Shown here: one piece after another, positions 9,612 to 21,306 of the stretch
Layout of the letters: each line of letters starts with the position of its first letter
Position numbering within the stretch: position 1 is the stretch's first letter
Assembly: GCA_905397405.1 (NCBI GenBank)
Contig: CAJPVJ010000252.1
Coordinates: forward strand, 1-30,386
Direction of reading: 5' to 3'
From: Oppiella nova
Taxonomy: Eukaryota; Arthropoda; Arachnida; Sarcoptiformes; Oppiidae
DNA length: 30,386 bases
Notes under the pieces: generated by a model
Told to the model about the DNA's origin: nothing
The model's database searches: none
What the model saw: only the letters and a program-made list of their open reading frames with translations
Position numbers and translations under genes: made by a program

Positions 9612-12600
9612 ATGAAAATATCAATATATTTGTTGGTCATATCAATCATATATTTGCGGATTGAGTGCAAAACTGTGCCAAAAGACGATGACTTGATTAC
9701 GGATGAAGAAGAAGGCAAACAATATCTGTTAGACGCGAATGAGAAGCTGAGGGTTGAGATGAATAAGCACTCGACCGCTGAGTGGAACTATGCCACTGAT
9801 ATCAATGACCAGACATCCGCTGAAAGGGTATTCAAATCAGCCACTAATTGAAAAATAAATCAAATTTTAATTTATGATTATTTGCAAACTTAAGGATACA
9901 GTGACTGAAGCTTTCAATGCATTTCAAAAGCAGGCGTCAATTGATACCAAAAAGTATGATTGGAGTGGTTTTGAAGAGCAATATAAAAGACAGTTTGAGA
10001 AAATGGCGGTAATCGGGACGTCCGCTCTGGAGGGCGACGACGAGAAAAATGTAAACTTTGTTTCATAAATACAGATAGAAATTAATACATAATTTAATGA
10101 ATAAATAGTACATCAAAGTGACCGGGAATATGGAGACGACTTATAGCACTGCCAAAGTGTGTGTCAGTGGAAAGTGTGATCTCGAATTGGATCCAGGTAT
10201 AAATGCTGATATAATTATTATGAAATGATCATTGAGATCATAATAATTATATGAATTTACAGATTTGGATAAAATAATGGCCGAATCGAAAGACCCGACA
10301 GAGTTAGAGGAGGCGTGGGTTAACTGGAGGGACGCCTCCGGAAAGAAAATGAGAAACGATTTCATAGAGTATTACACTTTAGGCAACAAAGCGGCCACTC
10401 TTAACAAACTGCCCGATAAAGGTACTCATCATTTAATTGACCTTGCTTATTAAATCTCATAATTTTATTGTAACATTAATACCAGAATTCAAGACTTTGG
10501 ACGACTTGTGGCTGTTCTCATGGGAAACGCCAGATATTAAACAACAAACTCAGGAACTGATGGATCAGTTGAAGCCTTTTTATGTGAAACTTCACGCGTA
10601 TGTGAGAAAGCATTTGAAGGCAGCCTATCCCGATGTCATGCCGGCTGATGGCACTATACCCGCACACCTATTGGGTAATATGTGGGCTCAATCGTGGAGT
10701 AATACTATGAATACCGTTCCCGGTGTCGACCCATACCCTGATGTTACTACCATTGATGTGACATCATGCCGGCTGATGGCACTATACCCGCACACCTATT
10801 GGGTAATATGTGGGCTCAATCGTGGAGTAATACTATGAATACCGTTCCCGGTGTCGACCCATACCCTGATGTTACTACCATTGATGTGACTGAAGAATTA
10901 GTGAAACAAGTATTGAATTGTTCATTATTTGAATATGAAAATAACTTTTAAACTCTTTAATAGCAATACACAGCAAAACGAATGTTTGATTTGTCGGACA
11001 AATTCTTTGGTGATTTAGGTCTCGACAAAATGACACAAACTTTTTGGGATAAATCCGTTATTGAAAAGCCAGCCGATAAGCAAATGGTTTGGTATGTCAT
11101 TGTCTTTGCTTATATTATTATAATAATTATTAATTACACATTTATTTTTATTTTTAAAACTAAAATTATTTATGCATACAAATATGATTAAATACCTAAA
11201 GAATTAACAAAACACATGAATTGTTCACTTCAGTCACGCCTCGGCCTGGGATTTCACAGCGGCATCGGGTGATGACTTCCGTATCAAACAGTGCACTAAC
11301 ATTAATATGGAGGACCTGATCACCATTCACCACGAGATGGGACACGTCGAGTACTATATGCAGTATAAAACACTACCTGTTGTTTATCGCGAGGGAGCTA
11401 ATCCAGGTTTAGTTTAGACATTCATTATTATTCTATAAATTATATCATTATAATATCATTTTATTAAAAGGTTTTCACGAAGCAATTGGTGATCTGTTGG
11501 CACTGTCTGTGTCAACACCGGCACATCTTAAAAAGATTGGTCTCTTAACTCTCGATGGATCGGTGGATATGGAGAAAATTAATATCAAATACCAGCTTAA
11601 GATGGCTTTGGATAAACTGGCATTTTTACCATTTGGGTTCATCATGGATAAATATCGGTGGGATGTCTTCTCCGGCACCACATCTTCAGCCAATTTAAAC
11701 AAACACTGGTGGGAATTGAGAGGTGAATACCAGGGTGTGTCACCGCCTGTGAAGCGAAGCGAGAATGACTTTGATCCCGGTGCCAAGTATCACGTGCCAG
11801 CCAGTGTTGAATATATTAGGTTTGAATTGTTTTATATATTTCAAAATTGAAAACAAATAAATTATTAATATTTTTAATTAACTCAATATACTGTATTTGC
11901 AGATATTTTGTATCCCATATCCTACAGTTCCAGTTTCATAAAACTTTGTGTGGTTTCAGTCAAAAGGCTGTCCCCCTGCATGAGTGCGATATCGATGCTG
12001 ATAAGGAAGCCGGTGCTAAACTAAAGTTAGTTTAAACCCATTATTTACAGTAAAAAAACAGTAATTAAAGTGAATTATTGTAACTTCTTAGAGATATGTT
12101 GGCAGTGGGCTCATTAGTGAAATGGCCAGATATATTAAAACAGATGACTGGAACTGACAAAATGGATATCAATCCACTTCTGGAGTACTTTAAACCATTG
12201 CAAGACTTTTTAGATAAAGAGTTAGAGGGCGTAGAAACTGGCTGGACATTTGATGGTAATCCCTACTTGTTAACATATAAATAGAATTATATATACAAAT
12301 ATACAATATATTGATAATACTGTATACTTTTTAGTTGATAACCACTTTTTAATAACCGATGAGACGCAAGGAAAGACATATTTAACAGAAGTTGACTCAA
12401 AACTACGACAACAAATGGAGACCAATACGGAGGCTCAATGGGCTTATGCCGTAGATATCAATGAGAACACTGCGGCAGCAAGGGTATTTACTACTGACAT
12501 GTTTATCAATTAATAAATATATTGTCATAAATGATTCAGATAACTGTAATTGATGTCACCTTTACTGCTGAATGAACCTACCTGTCCGTTACTAACATAC

Positions 12601-15456
12601 TCGAGACGTTTTTAAACTATCCTAATGTCACGTAATATCCTGTGTTTAAGTCTAATTTACTGTATTTAAGACCTCTGTATGTGTTTATCCCTAAGTTCTC
12701 ATTTGTAATATTTAATACTCTACTGTATGTGTGATTTGTATTAAAGGTAATGTTATTAATGTTAAAACTATTGGAAGTTATTTGTTATTAAAATGTTGAG
12801 GGACTGCAAAAACAATTGACCTGTCACAGGTCTGACCTAACGTTTGGTTAATATAATATAAACGGTGTGCGATAATATAATCTAATTGCATAATTTAGGA
12901 TAAAGCGACCGAGGTGTTTAACGCGTTTCAAAAGCAACAATCATTAGACACCAAAAAGTATGATTGGAGTGAATTTGATCCGTTTGTCAAAAGACAATTT
13001 GAGAAATTGGCGGTCATTGGGACGTCAGCTCTGGAAGGGGAGGACGAGACAAATGTAATTCAATTCAATTAAATAATATCTTTTATTAATTAAATAATAA
13101 ATTAAAAATTAATTCAATAGTACCTGAAAGCGACGGGTAATATGGAGACGACGTACAGCACCGCCAGAGTATGTGTCAAAGGGAAGTGTGATCTCGAATT
13201 GGATCCAGGTATTCATTATGATTAGTAAATAACCATGCTCACATTCTTATTTAATATGATTTTAAAGATTTGGGTAAAATAATGGCCGATTCGAAAGACC
13301 CGACAGAGTTAGAGGAGGCGTGGGTTAACTGGAGGGACGCCTCCGGAAAGAAAATGAGAAACGATTTCATAGAGTATTACACTTTAGGCAACAAAGCGGC
13401 CACTCTTAACAAACTGCCCGATAAAAGTGTGTAAATCATAACGTTTTATACAAATTGCTTTATAATTAAAATAATTTTAGGCTTTAAGACATTGGATGAG
13501 TTATGGCTCTTCCCGTGGGAGACACCGGATATCAAACAACAAACTGAAGACTTGTGGCAAAAATTAAAGCCCTTTTACGAGAAACTTCACGCGTATGTGA
13601 GAAAGCAATTGAAAGCAAAGTACCCTGATATAATGCCAAAAGACGGTACAATACCGGCCCACTTATTGGGCAATATGTGGGCTCAGCAATGGAGCAATAT
13701 TATGAATACCGTTCCCGATGTCGACCCATACCCCGATATTGTAACCATTGATGTGACCGAAGAATTAGTGAAACAAGTATTTCATTTAACCTTTTATTAT
13801 AAAGAAATTTTTAAGCGTGCTACTATTTTATATTTATTATCCAATTGATTACTATTATAGGAATACGACGCTAAGAAAATGTTTGATTTGTCGGACAAAT
13901 TCTTTGGCGATTTAGGTCTCGACAAAATGACACCAAGTTTTTGGGATAAATCTGTTATTAAAAAGATACCAAACGTGGAAATGGTCTGGTTAGTTTGTCA
14001 CTACATAATCATTTTCTATTACTGTATTTTATTTGGTTGTCAATTATTTGCAGTCACGCATCCGCCTGGGATTTCTACGCCACAGCCGGTGATGACTTCC
14101 GTATCAAACAGTGCACTAACATTAATATGGAGGACCTGATCACCATTCACCACGAGATGGGACACATCGAGTACTTCATGCAATATAAGACCCAACCCGT
14201 CATCTATAGGGACGGCGCCAATGCAGGTCTTGTTTTGGACACTATGTCTATTATTCATAATTTATATAAATCTTCAAAATATTAATAATTTAATTTAATA
14301 CTAATTATTTAAAATATTATATTTTAGGTTTCCACGAAGCAATTGGTGATCTGTTGGCACTGTCTGTGTCAACACCGGCACATCTTAAAAAGATTGGTCT
14401 CTTAACTCTGGATGGATCGGTGGATATGGAGAAAATTAATATCAAATACCAGCTTAAGATGGCTTTGGATAAACTGGCATTTTTGCCATTTGGGTTCATC
14501 ATGGATAAATATCGGTGGGATGTCTTTTCCGGTACTACTTCTTCAGCCAATATGAACAAACACTGGTGGGAACTGAGGGGTGCATATCAGGGTTTGTCAC
14601 CGCCTGTAAAGCGAAGCGAGAATGACTTTGATCCCGGTGCCAAGTACCACATTCCAGCCAGTGTTGAATATATTAGGTATTCATATTGTTATATAAATAA
14701 CCAATTTGCAATCAATATTTCTAGCTAAATAATCATTCTGTATGTTATTTTTAGATACTTTGTATCGCATTTACTACAGTTCCAGTTCCATAAAGCCTTG
14801 TGTGCATTCAGTCAAAAGGCTGTTGCCCTTCATGAGTGTGACATTGATGGCGATACGGCTGCCGGCGCTAAACTAAAGTCAGTGTTTATTTTAATATTAT
14901 CAATATATTTGATTCAAAACTAGTTTCTAACTCATCAACTCATAAATCAATTAGAGAGATGTTAGTCTTGGGCTCATCCAAGCCATGGCCCGAACAGTTG
15001 GAGCTCTTGACGGGCAGTAAGAACATGGAAGTCGACTCATTGCTCGAGTACTTTAAGCCATTGCAGACATTTCTGGACCAACAGCTGGTTGGTGAACAGT
15101 TAGGCTGGACTTTCAATGGTAACTATACTTCTTTTATTTAACTCTATAGTCAATCACTGAAATATTGAAAATAATTTTATCATTTAAGTAACAATGTGAA
15201 ATACTGAACTTTTACATTGTCATTGTAGTAATAGATTAGCTCTATATTTTTAATTATAATTTATGATTTTCTTAATTTAGTTGACGATTACTTTGATAAT
15301 AATCCGATAACCAGTGCTCCAACTACTCCCTCTACTCCCCCGACCACTTCATCGCCTACTTTCCCGACAACCGATGACGCCAAACATGCAATCACTTCAA
15401 TGTCTCTTATAGTCAGCGCAGTCTTCATATCAATCTCTATATTTCTTTTACATTAA
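9612..15456 (+). CDS. ACE: Two-domain ACE-like peptidyl dipeptidase with stalk and hydrophobic C-terminal anchor
   Basis: Two complete M2 peptidase domains in one gene, the layout of vertebrate somatic ACE. Exons: 9612-9827, 9895-10050, 10109-10196, 10263-10421, 10486-10909, 10964-11091, 11234-11406, 11471-11819, 11903-12025, 12092-12255 (domain 1); 12335-12483, 12899-13054, 13121-13208, 13268-13426, 13481-13776, 13861-13988, 14054-14226, 14328-14676, 14755-14877, 14955-15118, 15281-15456 (domain 2 plus tail). Exon sizes and phases repeat between domains. The total is 3813 nt, 1270 aa, if the 128-bp duplication in exon 5 is collapsed; as written that exon is frameshifted. The signal peptide starts [18 protein letters not shown]. 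Both domains keep HHEMGH, HEAIGD, PGAKYH and EYIRYF, so both look catalytic. Domain 2 has RDGANAG where domain 1 has REGANPG. The tail is Pro/Thr/Ser-rich, then about 17 hydrophobic residues ending at the stop, suggesting a GPI signal or C-terminal anchor. Confidence 0.9.
10636..10890. repeat. Exact 127-bp tandem duplication in ACE exon 5, offset 128
   Basis: Bases 10636-10762 equal 10764-10890, separated by one A at 10763. The exon becomes 424 nt instead of the 296 nt seen in the three other full copies, which shifts the frame. No AG|GT pair exists in the unit that could remove one copy by splicing. Confidence 0.97.
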
Positions 15457-15911
15457 TTAATATTATATACAAATTACACGATAATAATAAGTGTAAAATA
15501 CAAGTAAACGTATTTTCGATTTATTAATAATAATGTGAAATAATGTTCAGTGATTTCAAATATTTAATGGATAATATAAAAATATTATTTAAATCTTAAT
15601 TTTTTATAATTTTTTATATTACATCTATAAAAATAAAATTAATAATTTAAATTGATTGGACACCTGGTTTACCAGGTATATTTTATTAATATTGTATATA
15701 AACTATTGTATATTCAATATTAATGTAACAATCGGCTAAATTGTTTTCTAATTAACTAAATAAACCGACCATAGCCATTAAATTATACTCCTAGGTTATA
15801 CAAAATAACAAGTATTTTAATGAAATTTGTGACATTCACATATTAAATTATTAAAGTATATTTAAATATTTAAGTAATTAAAACATAAATTGGATTGTTA
15901 ATTAATTAAAA
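15457..15911 (+). promoter_or_regulatory. Conserved 5' flank of the ACE fragment, right arm
   Basis: It mirrors the left-arm flank at 3482-3720 and resembles the flank of the next gene (16780-17055). It has a CACCTGG box near 15660, an AATCGGCTAAATTG block near 15730 and a TTTGTGACATTCACAT box near 15825. No reading frame is apparent. Probably the promoter of the fragment; not tested. Confidence 0.45.
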
Positions 15912-16406
15912 ATGAAGCTTCTTATATTGTTTTTAATAACAATTCGTACAAATGTTGAGTTCATTAACACCACAATAACCAACGAGGGGTTAATAAGAAA
16001 TGAAAAGGAGGTGATGGCATACCTGGCCGATGTGGACGCAAAATATCTTATCTGGAATAACAAGAAGAGCAAGGTTGATTGGGATTACGGTTCAGATATT
16101 AATGACGAACTTTGAGGCAAAAGTATGTATTGAATGGCTTTACAACTTATTTTCCACAATTAAATTCATTACTTTTAGGTCAAAATGATCAAAGAATTCA
16201 GTGCATGGAATAAGGAACTGGCGATTGAGCTTAAAAAGTACGACTGGACTCACTTTACACCATATAATAGGAGACAGTTTGAGAAGATGGCGGTTATCGG
16301 CACCTCTGCCCTCAATTTAGAGGACGAGAAAAAGGCATTCCTCAATATTATATAAAAATTTACAATTAATTAATTTTGAATCTATAGTAATGCCTTTAAA
16401 TATCAC

Positions 16407-16408
<2 letters not shown>

Positions 16409-16450
<42 letters not shown>
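16409..16450. repeat. (GA)n microsatellite
   Basis: About 21 GA dinucleotides, the mirror of the (CT)n run at 2940-2981. Confidence 0.95.
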
Positions 16451-16453
<3 letters not shown>

Positions 16454-16461
16454 GTTTAATA

Positions 16462-16537
16462 GGGTTCGGTGTGGTCTAGTGGTCAGGACGCCTGACATGT
16501 AATCAGGAGATCCGGGGTTCGATCCCCCGGTGGCCCC
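16462..16537 (+). other. tRNA-like element (tRNA pseudogene or SINE head), right copy
   Basis: Box A is TGGTCTAGTGG and box B GGTTCGATCCC. The D stem (GTCT/GGAC), anticodon stem (CCTGA/TCAGG) and T stem (CGGGG/CCCCG) all pair, better than in the left copy. The putative anticodon is TGT (threonine), but position 33 is A instead of T and the acceptor ends do not pair. TTTT follows, so Pol III transcription is conceivable while aminoacylation is not. Confidence 0.7.
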
Positions 16538-17055
16538 CTTTTAAGACAAATTCTCTTTTCAATGATTTCTAAAACTTTCTATACTTCCAAACCATTTCTC
16601 TGATAAGTAAAAATAAGTTATCGAAAAACACCTTAAATGACATTGAACAAATATACAATTCTTAAATTTTTAAGTAATACCAATAATTGATATTTTAATT
16701 ACTAGTACATTGAAGTGACCAATAAAATGGAATTATTATAATCTTATAATTTTTATACTAAATATATAACATGAAATTTGATTGTACACCTGGATTCCCA
16801 TATGTATTTTAATAATATTGTAAATGCAATATTAATGTATCAATCGGCTAAATTGTATTCTAATTAATTACATAATCAACCATAAACTGCAAAATTCTAG
16901 TATTTATAGATGTATCATGCAAATTCTTAGATTATATCAAATGAAAAGTATTTTAATGCTGTTTGTGACATTTATGTGTAAATACTAATTATATTATATT
17001 TAATATGTTATGTAATTTAGAAATATAAATAAATGAATTTGTTAATTATTTAAAA

Positions 17056-19877
17056 ATGAAACTTTTTATATTGTTTTTAATAACAATTCATACAAATGTT
17101 GAGTGCATTAACAACACAAAGACCAAAGAGGGGTTAATAAGAGATGAAAAGGAGGGGACGGCATACCTGGCCGATGTGGACGCAAAACTGGTCGCCTGGA
17201 ATAACAAAGTGTTCGAGGTGAATTGGGCTCACGATTCAGATATCAATGAAATGAATTTGGAGGCTAAAGTGGGTATTCATTGACTTTAAACAAATTCCCG
17301 AAAAATTAATTGTTTGCAAAATAATAGGTTAAACTGACCAAAGAATTGAATGCATTTCAAAAGCAACAGTCGATTGAGACTAAAAGGTACGACTGGACTC
17401 ACTTTATACCATATAATAGGAGACAGTTTGAGAAGTTGGCGGTTATCGGCACCTCTGCCCTCAACTCTGCCGACGAGAAGAGGGTATTCCTCAATATTAT
17501 ATAAAAATTTACAAGTTATTAGTTTTTGACAAACATAATGTTTTCATTTTGAATCGATTTTCTCATTATTAGTTCATTAAAGCTACGAATAACATGGAAA
17601 AGATTTACAGCACAGCCAAAGTGTGTGTTAGTGGTAATTGCATGCTTGAATTGGATCCAGGTATATTTATTATTTTCAAACCTACATTGATTAGACATTT
17701 TTAATTATAAATATTGATAGAGTTGTTTAATTTTGACAACTTTTGTCGCATAGATTTGACGAAAATAATGAGTGAATCTAAGAATTACAACGAACTCAGG
17801 CAGACGTGGGTTAACTGGAGGGACGTTACCGGCAAGAAAATGAGGAGAGATTTCATATCTTATTATAATTTAGGCAATAAAGCGGCCAAACTTAATGAAC
17901 TGCCAAATATGAGTATTAATACTTATTATGACACATTACTCCATACAAAACCCCTCTCTATTGTTGTGTTTGTTTTTAAATATGAATTAACATAACATAG
18001 AGTTTGAGACTTTGGACGACTTGTGGCTCTTTTCGTGGGAAACGCCGGACATTAAGAATCAAACGGAGAATCTATTGCTAGAAATGATGCCCTTCTATGC
18101 GAAACTTCACGCATATGTTAGGAAACATTTGAGGAAAGCATATCCCGGCAAAATGCCTAAAGATAAGACAATACCCGCGCACATTTTGGGCAATATGTGG
18201 GCACAACAGTGGGATAATATCATGAATACGGTGCCCGGCGTTGATCCATATCCCGACGTACAGACCATTGACGTGACAAAAGAATTAGTGAAACAAGTAT
18301 AATAAGTTAATAATATTATAATAATATTAATACTTTTATATATTTTCAATAAATTAAATGAACCTTTTTATAATAATTACAATTAAATCCAGAATTATAC
18401 GGCAAAACGAATGTTTGAATTGTCGGACAAATTCTTTAGTGAATTGGGACTCATGAAAGTGACCGACACTTTCTGGAAGAAGTCTATCACAGAGAAAGCC
18501 AAAGACAAAGAAATGGTCTGGTTAGTAGTTGCTTGGTGAAACATACATATTATAAATCTAGATGAGATAAATCTAGAAATATTAGCCATAAATTTGATGA
18601 GAATTAAATTAATTTATATATATGGCTATACATATATTTATATATATATATAGCCATACTTCCGCCTGGGATTTCTACGCCAAAACTGGTGATGATTTTA
18701 GGTATAGTCAGTCAAGTCATTAGTAGTCAGTTAAATAAAATGATTGATAAATAGGATAAAAATGTGTACCGAGATCAATATGAATGACTTGATTGTAATC
18801 CACCACGAGATGGGACACATCCAGTACTACATGCAATACAGTAGCCAACCAGCGGTGTATCGCGAGGGCGCTAATCCAGGTCTGGACTACAATCAAGTGA
18901 TTTATATGAATGACTGCTTTATAATAATTATTTATTTTAATAGGTTTTCATGAAGCAATTGGAGATCTGTTGGCATTATCTGTGTCGACACCAAAACATT
19001 TGCAGAAAATAAAACTTTTAAAAATCGACAATTCGGTAGATATGAAGAAAATAACGATTAAATACCAGTTGAAGATGGCGTTGGAGAAGATAATGATACT
19101 ACCCTGGGCATTCTTAATGGATAAGTATCGGTGGGATGTGTTCTCTGGTAAGACAGCACCCGCTCATCTGAACAAACACTGGTGGGAACTTAGGGGCAAA
19201 TATCAGGGTATATCACCACCTGTCAAACGAAGCGAAAAAGACTTCGATGCCGGCGCTAAATATCATACGGCAGCCGGTATTGAGTACATCAGGTATTTAT
19301 GAAAATAATTTTCAAAATGCTTAAAATAACATTTAATATAAATGATAATATTATATTATATAAATAAATATCAATATAATATAAATGTTTAGGTATTTCG
19401 TGGCAGATATACTACAGTTCCAGTTCCACAAAGCGTTGTGTAGTTTCAGCCAAAAGGATGTTCCCCTCCATGAGTGCGACATCGATGGCGACAAAGCGGC
19501 CGGAAATCTATTAAAGTTTGTCACCATTACTATTATACACGCTTTTAAATGATACTTTTGATAGGAATGTCCTAAGATTTGGTTCGTCCGAGTTATGGCC
19601 AAAACAGTTAAAATTCTTTACCCGAACCGAGAGAATGAATGTCCAGCCGATGATCGAGTATTTCAAACCATTGATTGAATTTTTGGATAAAAACTTGGAG
19701 GGCGAGGAACCGGACTGGGAGTTCAATGGTATGATTAACACTGGTGTTTAGTTATAACTTGGTTATTTATGAATAATTAATTGGTTTCCAGTTGACGACC
19801 ACGTCAATAGTCCAGTGGTTTTTTACAACTCATTAGGAGTTATTAAAAAGAGAAAGCATGCTCATTTAGTTCACTAA
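17056..19877 (+). CDS. Single-domain secreted ACE-like peptidyl dipeptidase, intact
   Basis: Twelve exons: 17056-17268, 17328-17483, 17573-17660, 17754-17912, 18001-18296, 18393-18520, 18654-18701, 18755-18879, 18944-19292, 19393-19515, 19565-19728, 19792-19877. They sum to 1935 nt, an uninterrupted 644-aa protein. The signal peptide begins [17 protein letters not shown]. Zinc ligands are in HHEMGH and HEAIGD; REGANPG, AGAKYH and EYIRYF are retained, and the cysteine pairs ([10 protein letters not shown] with IKMC; ALC with HEC) are present. It is therefore predicted active. The C-terminus is short and basic, with no stalk or hydrophobic anchor, so it should be released from the cell like most arthropod ACEs. 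It has one more intron (18702-18754) than the two-domain gene. Likely substrates are small peptide hormones, by family knowledge only. Confidence 0.93.
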
Positions 19878-20199
19878 TTTATGTATGTTTAATTTTAGCG
19901 CATTTATTAAATTTTATTTTCAAATAAATAACAGTAATTAATTATTATTTTGTATTTAAAAAATTATTTTTAAAATCATTTGGTAATATAAAATTTACCT
20001 TTATTATTAATGTTTTAATACTGTAACAAATCTAATTGGTATTTATTACAAGTCTATGAATATTTTATATATAAATATTATTATAAACTCAATTGCCAAT
20101 TTAATTAAAATAATATTATTGCAAAGAATACAATAGTTAAATATAATTTTAAAAATAGTCAAATTCATGAATAGATTAGTATTTTGTGTATAAATGGAT
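19878..20199. other. Intergenic, nothing seen
   Basis: AT-rich sequence between the convergent 3' ends of the ACE gene and the cysteine-rich peptide gene. No structured or coding feature found. Confidence 0.6.
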
Positions 20200-20559
20200 T
20201 CAATTGCAAACACACATGCCGTCTATTTTCTGTTCACACGTGCCTTTCATGTGGTCCTTAACGCAAGAATCGGTACACTTTTGTGGCACACAATCACCAC
20301 AAACACAGAAATTGACGGTTTCTCCCGATTTACAGACGCCGTCCGCATAGCCGTTGTTAACACACTTGACATTACACTCCTGTTTCTCGCAAATACTTTC
20401 GGCAAACAGTTTCAATCTTCGAGTTTCTCCACTCACCGCCACTATTAAGAAATAAATGTTTATTTCAGTTAATTTTTCAAACTATTTCAAATTAACATTT
20501 TCAATTGTCTTACCTATCATAGCAATGGCTACAAAAATTAATAGTAAGTTTTTGTTCAT
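20200..20559 (-). CDS. Small secreted peptide with two tandem six-cysteine CS-alpha-beta modules
   Basis: Two exons, 20514-20559 and 20200-20441, joined in phase, give 95 aa. A signal peptide of about 20 residues (MNKNLLLIFVAIAMI then VAVSG) is split by the intron. The mature part has twelve cysteines in two repeats: C-x4-C-x3-C-x9-C-x8-C-x-C, a two-residue spacer, then C-x4-C-x3-C-x8-C-x7-C-x-C. CxxxC followed by CxC is the signature of the cysteine-stabilised alpha-beta fold of arthropod defensins and related peptides. Two modules in one chain, with no basic cleavage site between them, is unusual. Role unknown; antimicrobial or protease-inhibitor activity would fit the fold. Confidence 0.8.
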
Positions 20560-21306
20560 TTTTAAATGATATTCTAGTTATGTTTTGAATTTTTTATTCA
20601 CAATAGTGAACTAATACACGAATCCTTTTATATACTAGAATTAAGCAAATAATTATCATATGCAATCTATAATATAGATTGAAAATTACTGGAAAATTAC
20701 CCAATTTAATATTTGATAACCATATGACATAATCTCATAGTCAATATCGAAAACCAAGTGTGTTAATTCTATGTTACTACATGTCTACTTGATTTAACAA
20801 TTTATTAATAATTTAAGAGTTAAATGAATGTTAGTGGTAGTGGTGATCCCATTATTACGGTAAACACATTGACAACAATTATCACATCAAAAGGCAGCAA
20901 AAGTGTGCACAAAATAATCACAATTATTTAAAATTTAATAATTCGTGTCATCCAATGCCCCACAAGAAGATCTTGATTACTGTTGAGATATTTTCTTTAG
21001 CAATAATTAATTTGTAGTAATACAAGTTAAACATTTAATTGTTTTAAAATTAAATGCAGATGATTAAATTACAAACATGGAAAATTGTAATATTTAAATG
21101 CAAATTATTAAATTAATATTTGCACTATAATACACAGTTAAATAAATATTTATTGTCTACATATTTATTTGAATAAATTAATCAAAAATAAATGGCAATC
21201 AAAACTATGCAAAAGCATTTGTTAAAACTAATTGTTTTCTCCATAAAGAACTTTTACAAAAAATAATACTGTCCAGGGCAATTTTGTACAATACAAATAA
21301 ACTATT
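20560..21306. other. Intergenic, nothing seen
   Basis: AT-rich stretch between the peptide gene's upstream side and the 3' end of the synthetase. No convincing coding or RNA feature. Confidence 0.55.

Larger units (their letters stand above)
15912..16731 (+). pseudogene. ACE-like gene fragment (exons 1-2 and a remnant of exon 3), right-arm copy
   Basis: Exon 1 (15912-16122) is 211 nt instead of 213. Two bases are missing near 16106 relative to the left copy (AATGACGAAC against AATGACAAGAAC), giving an early TGA. Exon 2 (16179-16334) keeps its 156 nt, but its donor is GCATTC instead of GTATTC. After a GA microsatellite and tRNA-like element, a stub of exon 3 (16706-16731, reading YIEVTNKM) runs into non-coding sequence. 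Exons 4-12 are missing. This is decay of a third ACE gene lying between the two-domain and single-domain genes. Confidence 0.85.
1..18833. repeat. Large imperfect inverted duplication of an ACE gene cluster
   Basis: The left arm, 1-6930, is the reverse complement of the right arm, 12996-18833: base 1 pairs with 18833, and 6930 with 12996. Gene order, exon lengths, the fragment with the tRNA-like element and the microsatellite are all mirrored. The spacer of about 6.1 kb holds the 5' end of the left-arm gene, an AT-rich stretch and the N-domain of the two-domain ACE. By eye, exons differ by only a few percent (exon 3 of the C-domain copies has one difference in 88 nt). The left arm is longer because of two 128-bp duplications, a 272-bp insertion, a 153-bp stalk expansion and about 350 bp around 2165-2520. 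The arms could be a real palindrome, a recent inverted duplication, or two haplotypes joined head to head by the assembler. Confidence 0.9.

Noticed and set aside
10636-10890. The 128-bp exon duplication being removed as an intron
   Set aside because: That needs AG followed by GT at the same offset in both copies; no AGGT occurs in the unit.
16462-16537. Functional tRNA-Thr gene
   Set aside because: Position 33 is A, and the acceptor stem does not pair in either arm.
20194-20448. 84-codon + strand frame
   Set aside because: Antisense shadow of the cysteine-rich peptide gene, whose two exons, signal peptide and cysteine spacing are coherent.
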